DNA from: Planctomycetaceae bacterium UBA969
GTDB taxonomy: Bacteria > Planctomycetota > Planctomycetia > Gemmatales > Gemmataceae
Length of the DNA: 20,494 nt
Direction of reading: 5' to 3'
NCBI GenBank assembly: GCA_002303765.1
Contig: DBCB01000069.1
Coordinates: forward strand, 1-20,494
Shown: one piece after another, positions 15,320-20,494 of the stretch
Layout: each line of letters opens with the position of its first letter
Position numbering within the stretch: the stretch's first letter is position 1
Notes under the pieces: model-generated
Databases searched by the model: none
Told to the model about the DNA's origin: nothing
The model's input: the letters and a program-made list of their open reading frames with translations, nothing else
Made by a program: the position numbers and the translations under genes

Positions 15320-15438
15320 GTTAATCATTCCTCTATTAACAAACTATACAGGCAGGAAGCTAATAGATTAACAATCTTCAAGCAACGGCACAATACTTTA
15401 AATTAATATGCATAAAAAGCAATCATTAGGAGGAACTA

Positions 15439-15480
15439 TTGTTGCACTTATCGAATAATCGATTAGCATTGAAAAATTAG
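15439..15480 (+). CDS. possible leader peptide (13 aa, TTG start) before the WalJ-like gene
   Basis: A perfect AGGAGG at 15428-15433 lies 5 bases before TTG at 15439, and this opens a 13-codon frame ending at TAG (15478-15480), 33 bases before the next gene. TTG and GTG starts are used elsewhere in this window. The site is otherwise unexplained, since no ATG is suitably placed after it. A 5-base inverted repeat (ATCGA/TCGAT, 15450-15463) lies inside it. It may be a regulatory leader peptide, or a relic of a lost gene start. Confidence 0.3.
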   Translation: MLHLSNNRLALKN

Positions 15481-15513
15481 GTATGCCGAACAAGAAAACA
15501 AGGATGTTAGGTG

Positions 15514-16383
15514 ATGCGTTTTACCATGCTGGCAAGCGGAAGCAAGGGCAATTGCTCTATCATAGATGATGGGCAAAGCTCGTATTTAATCGATGGCGGC
15601 ATTAGCCCGCGAACGCTTGAAACCCACTTAAAAATTTCAGGTTTCACCCCCAAAAGGCTTCGGGGCCTAGTTCTAACCCATACGCATTGTGACCATTGGA
15701 ACCCAAGATTACTAGCTTATTGTGCTGAAAAGAAAATCCCGTGGTATCTTCATAAAACACATGCCCGAACGATTTACGACCAAATCCCAGAATTTAAAGC
15801 CTTTTGGGCATCGGGATTAGCGCGTTTCTATCTTCCCAACACTCCTTTTGAAACTGAACCGGGCTGGAATTGGTTTCCTGTAAACCTATCCCATGATTCT
15901 TCAGAAACTTTTGGCTTTCGCCTCGATATAAAAAACGCACAAGTGCCATGCGTTTCGATTGGTTATCTTGCAGACTTGGGAATCTGGGACAAAGCACTTG
16001 TAGAACAATTTACTGATTTAGATTTACTGGCATTAGAATTCAATCACGACGAGGATCTGCAAAAAAACAGCAAAAGGCCACAATTCTTAATTGAACGAAT
16101 CATGGGTAATGAAGGCCATCTTTCTAACTATCAAGCCGTCTGCTTCTTGGATTATTTGAAAAGCCTAGGGGTAAGCAAACTGCCCAAACATCTGGTACAA
16201 GTTCATTTAAGTGAACAATGCAATTCGCCTGAACATGCTCAAGCAGCATTAAAATTATTTCTTAAAGACAGCACGATAAACATGAAGTTTCAAACAGCAC
16301 AATCTAAAAAAACGACTAGCCCGATTAATCTTCTCGAAAGAAACCTGTTTGCATTTGCAGAGCATCTAACAGAAAATTATTAG
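15514..16383 (+). CDS. metallo-beta-lactamase fold hydrolase, YycJ/WalJ-like
   Basis: The 289-residue protein matches the YycJ/WalJ branch of MBL hydrolases: L-A-S-G-S-K-G-N-C (6-14), T-H-T-H-C-D-H (55-61), H-D-S-S-E-T-F-G-F (127-135), E-F-N-H-D (175-179), G-H-L-S-N (201-205) and V-H-L-S-E-Q-C-N-S-P-E near residue 230. Where relatives commonly have a T-D-T-G metal ligand, this one reads A-D-L-G (153-156), still keeping the Asp. Relatives have been described as 5'-3' DNA exonucleases linked to mismatch repair, or linked to WalK signalling. The frame also has a GTG directly before the ATG; AAGGA at 15500-15504 suits the ATG at 9 bases. It is divergent from the response regulator, and a small hypothetical follows. 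Confidence 0.9.
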   Translation: MRFTMLASGSKGNCSIIDDGQSSYLIDGGISPRTLETHLKISGFTPKRLRGLVLTHTHCDHWNPRLLAYCAEKKIPWYLHKTHARTIYDQIPEFKAFWASGLARFYLPNTPFETEPGWNWFPVNLSHDSSETFGFRLDIKNAQVPCVSIGYLADLGIWDKALVEQFTDLDLLALEFNHDEDLQKNSKRPQFLIERIMGNEGHLSNYQAVCFLDYLKSLGVSKLPKHLVQVHLSEQCNSPEHAQAALKLFLKDSTINMKFQTAQSKKTTSPINLLERNLFAFAEHLTENY

Positions 16384-16429
16384 TAGAATACATTGTCTCA
16401 ACAACCTTAGATACTTTTGGAAAGACTCC

Positions 16430-16624
16430 ATGACACCGGAACAATTGCTAGCCAAGCTTTACGAATTAAGAAAAGATTTCCAGGATGAGGATGAACCAAC
16501 AGATCCTAATTATATGGCTCTGCATCATGCGTTTTTGTTTATATCGTACAACATGGACGGATTTAAGAAGTATTGTAAAGAAGCATTTAAGAGCAAAGAT
16601 TCCCCTGCCCCCCCAACCACCTGA
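16430..16624 (+). CDS. small hypothetical protein (64 aa)
   Basis: The 64-residue, charged protein has no signal peptide or membrane segment. Most of it looks helical (E-Q-L-L-A-K-L-Y-E-L-R-K), with aromatic residues in the middle and a Pro/Thr tail. GGAAAGA lies about 7 bases before the ATG, and the gene follows the WalJ-like gene by 46 bases on the same strand, which supports it being real. I do not recognise a family. Confidence 0.6.
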   Translation: MTPEQLLAKLYELRKDFQDEDEPTDPNYMALHHAFLFISYNMDGFKKYCKEAFKSKDSPAPPTT

Positions 16625-16698
16625 ACTACCAAACCGTCAAAAAAATATGACAAATATGTGCCAAACTGATGTAGACAAGTAGGCAATAAAAAACGATA

Positions 16699-16744
16699 GG
16701 CCCCTCAAGTGATTGAAAAGCCAAGCAGCCGCGGGGGCGTGCTG
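16699..16744 (+). other. GC-rich structured leader of the secreted-protein gene
   Basis: In an AT-rich intergenic stretch, 16726-16744 can form a hairpin CAGCCG / CG-t-GCTG around a G-rich loop; alternatively GCCCC (16700-16704) can pair with GGGGC (16734-16738). No T-run follows, so it is not a terminator. It lies about 35 bases before the next start, which has a G-rich ribosome-binding site (GGGGGA, 16769-16774). A weak ATGACA-17-TGTAGA promoter (16647-16675) could place it in the 5' UTR. I recognise no riboswitch class. Confidence 0.3.
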
Positions 16745-16778
16745 ACTGGATTTAAATCGATCTTTCGTGGGGGACTAA

Positions 16779-17294
16779 ATGAATATTCGAAAAATAGCGT
16801 TTGCAGGCATTTTTGCCATCTCGATCACAAATCTTGCTACCGGGGATACCGGAAGCGCATCTACTCCAGCTCCAAAATCCAAAACTTGGTGGGGTATGGG
16901 TGGAACTGCTAAAAAAGAAAAAGAAATTGTTCCAGAAACAGAAGCCAACGACAAAGAAGCCATCTCGAAAACGGTAGCTAGCGAACAAAACCGCAAAGTT
17001 CTAAACCGCGAAGAAAAGGCTTATTTCAGAAGGCTGGAAGCTTGCGATCGTCTGATGCAAGTAGCGATCACCAAAAACGACAGTCCAATGCAGGAAAAGA
17101 TCATCACTCTGCAGGAAAAAATCCAAGCAGTTTACAATCGGAAAACTTCAAATTTACAATTACCTACGCAAATGCCCACAGGCGGCGGGCTGACGGAGTT
17201 AGATTCCAATCTTGATAAAGATGTAGAAAAATTACTCACGCCTTCCTCAACCAAATCCAACAAAAATCAATCTGCCCAGAGAAAGGATAATTAG
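16779..17294 (+). CDS. secreted hypothetical protein (171 aa)
   Basis: The 171-residue protein has a signal peptide (about residues 1-22, ending around A-T-G-D), a W-W-G-M-G-G patch at about 37-42, then a charged, mostly helical region rich in Lys and Glu (about 45-125; coiled-coil-like), and a polar Ser/Asn/Lys tail. I do not recognise a family or catalytic motif. GTGGGGGACTAA lies before the ATG. The lipoprotein gene begins 2 bases after its stop, so the two are surely co-transcribed and may act together at the envelope. Confidence 0.75.
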   Translation: MNIRKIAFAGIFAISITNLATGDTGSASTPAPKSKTWWGMGGTAKKEKEIVPETEANDKEAISKTVASEQNRKVLNREEKAYFRRLEACDRLMQVAITKNDSPMQEKIITLQEKIQAVYNRKTSNLQLPTQMPTGGGLTELDSNLDKDVEKLLTPSSTKSNKNQSAQRKDN

Positions 17295-17296
17295 TC

Positions 17297-17548
17297 ATGA
17301 AAAACCTAACCACAGCCTTACTGCTGGGAGTTTTTGCAACAACGGGTTGCGTAACATTACCAGAAATCGACAAAAAGGCTGAAATCAGCAGCAGCCAAGA
17401 AAAAACTCGAGGATTGTCTAATGACAAAATTCCAGTGATGGCAGACCAAATCAATACTGATAACGCAACCAAGATGCTTGCAAATCTTGAAGAAGAAGTT
17501 AGCAAGGCTTATCAGGAACCCTTGGAATTGTCGCCAGATAATAACTAA
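17297..17548 (+). CDS. small putative lipoprotein (83 aa)
   Basis: The 83-residue protein has a lipoprotein-style leader with hydrophobic A-L-L-L-G-V-F-A followed by T-T-G-C, placing the candidate lipidated Cys at residue 18; Thr at the -3 position is less usual than Leu. The mature part is short, polar and helix-prone. AAAGGA, the ribosome-binding site, lies inside the end of the preceding gene. No family is recognised. A GC-rich hairpin follows the stop. Confidence 0.75.
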   Translation: MKNLTTALLLGVFATTGCVTLPEIDKKAEISSSQEKTRGLSNDKIPVMADQINTDNATKMLANLEEEVSKAYQEPLELSPDNN

Positions 17549-17552
17549 TAAA

Positions 17553-17572
17553 GCCCGGGATTCCGGGCCTTA
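17553..17572. terminator. GC-rich hairpin between convergent genes, likely terminator
   Basis: A perfect GCCCGG / CCGGGC stem with loop GATT (17553-17568) lies 4 bases after the lipoprotein stop and 27 bases before the end of the convergent sigma factor gene. T-rich sequence follows on both strands (CTTATTAT on plus; TTTATTAGTTATT on minus), so it may work in both directions, though neither tract is a clean T-run. Confidence 0.65.
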
Positions 17573-17594
17573 TTATAAAAATAACCGTTAGGGA

Positions 17595-19184
17595 TTATGA
17601 CATGCTATTTTCCCTAAACGCTTCCAGACGCTGACTGCGTGCTGGTTGGCGAAGTTTAACGATGGCCCTTGCTTCTATTTGCCTAATTCTTTCACGAGTG
17701 ATGCCGTAAGTATTTGCGACATCCTCTAAAGTTCTTGGATGCCCGTCCAATAATCCAAATCTCAATTCTAAAACTTCTCTTTCCCTAGGGCTAAGAGATT
17801 TCAGGACTTCCTGAACACGATCTTTTAAAAGATGTTGATCCACAGCAACGCCCGGACTGCATGTATTGCGATCATCAAGAAAATCTTCCAGTGCCCTTTC
17901 GCCATCGCCCCCCATGGGTTCGTGAATACTAAGCGGGTTTTTCGCAACAATGCGTAACAATTGTGTTTCTTCTGCACTTACGCCGACTATTTTTGCGATT
18001 TCCTCTGCTGTAGGCTCTTTACCATTCAAACTGGACAGTTCATTTCGAACCCGTTCGACAGCAGCAAGCATACCCACTTGATGGCAGGGAACACGGATCG
18101 TGCGAGCATGATCTGCCAAGGCTCGGGTAATTCCCTGCCTGATCCACCAGGTGGCGTAAGTACCAAACTTATAGCCCAATCGGTGTTCAAACTTATCTAC
18201 TGCACGCATCAAGCCCCGATTTCCTTCCTGAATAAGATCAGAAAAAGCAAGGCCCCTAGTGCGGTAACGCTTGGCAATCGAAACAACAAGCCTGAGATTT
18301 CCCTCTGCAAGATCTCGTCTAGCATTGCGATAATGCTCTCTTCGGGAGATTAAAACCTCATTGAAAGCAAAGAAATCATCTGCGTTGGAAAACGAAGAAA
18401 AACTAAGGTCCCGAAGTTCCTTGACAAGTCGGGTATGCTTTTCCCGATGCTCCCGGGAGCGCAAACTACCTCGCATTTCAAAGGTAATCTCTTTCATTCT
18501 GTTCGATCGGTTTAAAAGATCATCAACCCAAACATCGATAAGGTCAATGCGCGGGGCGAGTTCCTCCGCAAGCTTGATCGCCTTACGGGTCTTTAACCAA
18601 ATCTCTTTACCCAGACGCTTTTTTACAGCCAGAGATGTGGTGCGAAACATCGCTTGAAAATCACTCTTGGCAGCATTTATAACTCGCTTTAAGGTGCGAA
18701 GATGAAAAGGGAGTCTGGCCAGAATTTTTTCCCGCGTGATTCCCATGGTACCCACAACATCCACATGGGGATCGATTGGAAGTTCTCCCGCCTGAATCTT
18801 TTCAAACATATCCACAACACGCGTCAGATTCAAGAGGTTAGACAAAGCAGCTTTACGAAATCGGGAACGATGGCGCTCTAAGCTGACTGCCAGTTTTAGC
18901 TCTTCATTTCGGTTTAAAAGTGGAATAGACCCCATCTGCCTGAGGTATAAACCCAAAGAATCATCAGCACCTTGGCTGGCAATAGGCTTAACTACTGGAA
19001 CAGCAGCATCTTCCTCGCCAACCTCTGCTTCAATTTCTGAAAAGATCTCTTCAGCAACGGCAGGGGAAAACACCTCTTCAGCTTGGTAAGAAACCGAAGA
19101 AACAGTTTTAGAGGTTTTTTTGATTGGTGAAAGATTGATAATCTTCTTTTGATTGGTTACCACTTTTTTTATGTTTTTTTTCAT
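17595..19184 (-). CDS. RNA polymerase sigma-70 factor, RpoD-like
   Basis: The 529-residue sigma factor has region 1.2 (about 74-106, D-S-L-G-L-Y-L-R-Q-M-G-S), a long helical insertion (about 107-290) like the non-conserved region of primary sigmas, region 2 (about 293-363, with D-L-I-Q-E-G-N-R-G-L-M-R and Y-A-T-W-W-I-R-Q), region 3 (about 370-450) and region 4 (about 459-520) with the helix-turn-helix V-A-N-T-Y-G-I-T-R-E-R-I-R-Q. The N-terminus (1-70) is Lys-rich, then acidic, and the start codon is followed by runs of eight and seven A. It may be the primary factor or a close paralogue; planctomycetes often carry several. AAGGATGG lies 8 bases before the ATG. Confidence 0.93.
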   Translation of the reverse strand: MKKNIKKVVTNQKKIINLSPIKKTSKTVSSVSYQAEEVFSPAVAEEIFSEIEAEVGEEDAAVPVVKPIASQGADDSLGLYLRQMGSIPLLNRNEELKLAVSLERHRSRFRKAALSNLLNLTRVVDMFEKIQAGELPIDPHVDVVGTMGITREKILARLPFHLRTLKRVINAAKSDFQAMFRTTSLAVKKRLGKEIWLKTRKAIKLAEELAPRIDLIDVWVDDLLNRSNRMKEITFEMRGSLRSREHREKHTRLVKELRDLSFSSFSNADDFFAFNEVLISRREHYRNARRDLAEGNLRLVVSIAKRYRTRGLAFSDLIQEGNRGLMRAVDKFEHRLGYKFGTYATWWIRQGITRALADHARTIRVPCHQVGMLAAVERVRNELSSLNGKEPTAEEIAKIVGVSAEETQLLRIVAKNPLSIHEPMGGDGERALEDFLDDRNTCSPGVAVDQHLLKDRVQEVLKSLSPREREVLELRFGLLDGHPRTLEDVANTYGITRERIRQIEARAIVKLRQPARSQRLEAFRENSMS

Positions 19185-19225
19185 AGTTCAAACCATCCTT
19201 AGTGAGAAACTCTTAAGCCTGAAAA

Positions 19226-19231
19226 ATTATA
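19226..19231 (-). promoter_or_regulatory. possible -10 box of the sigma factor gene
   Basis: The minus strand reads TATAAT here, about 42 bases upstream of the sigma factor ATG. No good -35 hexamer is found 16-18 bases away, so an alternative promoter type or chance is possible. The 151-base gap to the divergent DUF1549 gene shows nothing else convincing. Confidence 0.3.
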
Positions 19232-19335
19232 TACGCTAGAACATGAAGTTGTTTCATAAGAGATATTTTTGCCTAAAAATACTTCTATACATAAATTTCA
19301 ATTAACAATTACTGTTCAAAATCGTAGAATCAGTC

Positions 19336-20494
19336 ATGCATAAAAATTATCTTGATAGCTTTCCGAACAATATCATTATTAGGCTTAAGTCAATTACTTT
19401 TGCCTGCTTTGACCAAATTTCTTTTAAAATTCCCAAAAAGATAGGATTATTTGTACCATTTGCCCTGCTTGTAGTTGCAACCATTACCTTGGGACAGGAA
19501 AAAGTACCCTCAGAACCCGAACTTACACCAGCAGATAAATCCCACTGGGCGTTCCAATCCCCTAAAAACAGCCCTCTTCCAACCGTAAAAAATTCCACTT
19601 GGGCCAATAACCCCATCGACCTTTTCATCCTGGAAAAGCTCGAAGCAAAAAAACTCGCCCCCTCTCAGCCCGCAAGCAAAGAGCACCTTATACGAAGAGC
19701 GACTCTCGACCTGATTGGGTTGCCGCCCACAATTAATGAAATAAAGGCCTTCCAAAACGACCAAAGCCCCAACGCTTACGAGGCCTTGATCGATAGGCTT
19801 TTAAACTCGCCACACTATGGCGAACGCTGGAGTTTATTTTGGCTTGATCTGGCACGATACGCTGAATCGAATGGTTACGAAGCCGATGGCGAACGATCCC
19901 AGTTCTGGCGTTACCGCGATTATGTGCTAAATGCTTTTAATTCGGACAAACCATACTACGAGTTCATATTGGAACAACTTGGTGGCGATATTCTTGCTAA
20001 GAGCATGATGAAACCAAACGAGGAAGTTCCTCAGGCAATCATTCGAAATCCGAAAATTGCGGAGCTATTTAACGCAGCGGGTTTTAATCGTTGTGGCCCT
20101 ACCCATATGGTGGGTGGAAATACTGATCAAGAGATTCTGAGGCAGGAAAATTTGACAGAAATGACTACTGCTGTTGGCAGTGTTTTCATGGGTCTTACAA
20201 TCGGGTGTGCCCGTTGTCATGATCACAAATTTGATCCGCTTTCCCAAGTTGATTATTACCGAATGCAGGCATTCTTCGGCAGCACTTATTTTAAAGAAAT
20301 CGACATGGTAAGTGCGGCACAAAAAAAAGCTCGTGAAGATGAGGCCTTTAGATATAAGCAACAATTAACGCCCCTTAAAGCTTCCGTAGATGCCATCGAC
20401 AAACCAGTGCGTGAAAAACTGGTCAGGGCAAAAATTGAAACGCTTGATAAAGAAACTCGAATTGCTTTAACGACCGATGTCAAACAACGATCCC
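19336..20494 (+). CDS. DUF1549 (PSCyt2-type) planctomycete protein, N-terminal part
   Basis: An open frame runs from ATG 19336 to the right edge; the C-terminus is outside the window. After an unusual 36-residue N-terminal extension comes a hydrophobic segment (about 37-53), then a DUF1549 domain: P-I-D-L-F-I-L (93-99), R-R-A-T-L-D-L-I-G-L-P-P-T (120-132), Y-G-E-R-W (161-165), L-D-L-A-R-Y-A-E-S-N-G-Y-E (170-182) and W-R-Y-R-D-Y-V (191-197). A heme-like C-A-R-C-H is at 291-295. Relatives normally carry a DUF1553 domain downstream, which cannot be checked here. No separate N-terminal cytochrome c domain is present. No clear ribosome-binding site precedes the ATG, so the start is uncertain. Role unknown; relatives sit beside sulfatase-like or DUF1501 genes. 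Confidence 0.88.
   Translation, partial: MHKNYLDSFPNNIIIRLKSITFACFDQISFKIPKKIGLFVPFALLVVATITLGQEKVPSEPELTPADKSHWAFQSPKNSPLPTVKNSTWANNPIDLFILEKLEAKKLAPSQPASKEHLIRRATLDLIGLPPTINEIKAFQNDQSPNAYEALIDRLLNSPHYGERWSLFWLDLARYAESNGYEADGERSQFWRYRDYVLNAFNSDKPYYEFILEQLGGDILAKSMMKPNEEVPQAIIRNPKIAELFNAAGFNRCGPTHMVGGNTDQEILRQENLTEMTTAVGSVFMGLTIGCARCHDHKFDPLSQVDYYRMQAFFGSTYFKEIDMVSAAQKKAREDEAFRYKQQLTPLKASVDAIDKPVREKLVRAKIETLDKETRIALTTDVKQRS

Noticed and set aside
17961..18353. Plus-strand open frame of 130 codons
   Set aside because: It is antisense to the conserved region 2-3 of the sigma factor gene; the sequence constraint is explained by that gene.
1..20494. CRISPR arrays, tRNA or rRNA genes, insertion sequences, phage or defence genes
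   Set aside because: I looked for repeated units, tRNA-like cloverleaf arms and transposase motifs by eye on both strands and found none.

Overview
The window reads as chromosomal DNA of a planctomycete, or close PVC-superphylum relative, with AT-leaning composition (GC in the 40s % by eye, not computed). The evidence is four protein types typical of that group: a secreted beta-propeller/HEAT/CxxCH protein of the PVC heme-binding type, a DUF1549-type protein with a CARCH motif, a TIGR03000-like small secreted protein, and a DUF11-like repeat domain. A tetrahydromethanopterin (H4MPT) C1-transfer gene set also fits planctomycetes. I saw no tRNA, rRNA, CRISPR array, insertion sequence or clear sign of recent transfer.

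Layout. 1-592: the 3' end of a DUF11-repeat protein converges on a tiny secreted protein. 848-4963 (minus): the PVC-type heme protein followed by a full-length NIF3 family protein. 5023-9560 (plus): the main attraction, a five-gene run of ATP-grasp ligase, mch (methenyl-H4MPT cyclohydrolase), RimK-like ATP-grasp ligase, CitG-like triphosphoribosyl transferase and a 6-pyruvoyl-tetrahydropterin-synthase-family enzyme. 9549-12429 (minus): S41 protease, RluA-family pseudouridine synthase and a HisA-like (COG1411-type) protein whose end overlaps the end of the C1 cluster. 12430-13374: a well-marked single-gene unit (consensus-like promoter, Cys/Gly/Tyr-rich TIGR03000 protein, terminator). 13372-15319 (minus): a receiver-only response regulator, then a Nudix plus metallo-beta-lactamase fusion. 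15514-17572 (plus): a YycJ/WalJ-like MBL protein, a small hypothetical, a secreted protein and a lipoprotein, ending in a hairpin. 17595-19184 (minus): a sigma-70 factor. 19336 to the right edge (plus): a DUF1549 protein, cut off by the window.

How the genes fit together. Mch is an enzyme of the H4MPT-linked formaldehyde/formate interconversion route. The ligases, the CitG-like protein, the PTPS-like protein and the HisA-like protein are best read as cofactor-biosynthesis functions: building the pterin, attaching or rearranging sugar-phosphate units, and ligating acidic amino acids. Several of those bacterial steps lack assigned enzymes. I therefore propose specific roles for the CitG-like, HisA-like and PTPS-like genes as testable inferences, not as established fact. 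The remaining genes are ordinary housekeeping or planctomycete-specific envelope and regulatory genes.
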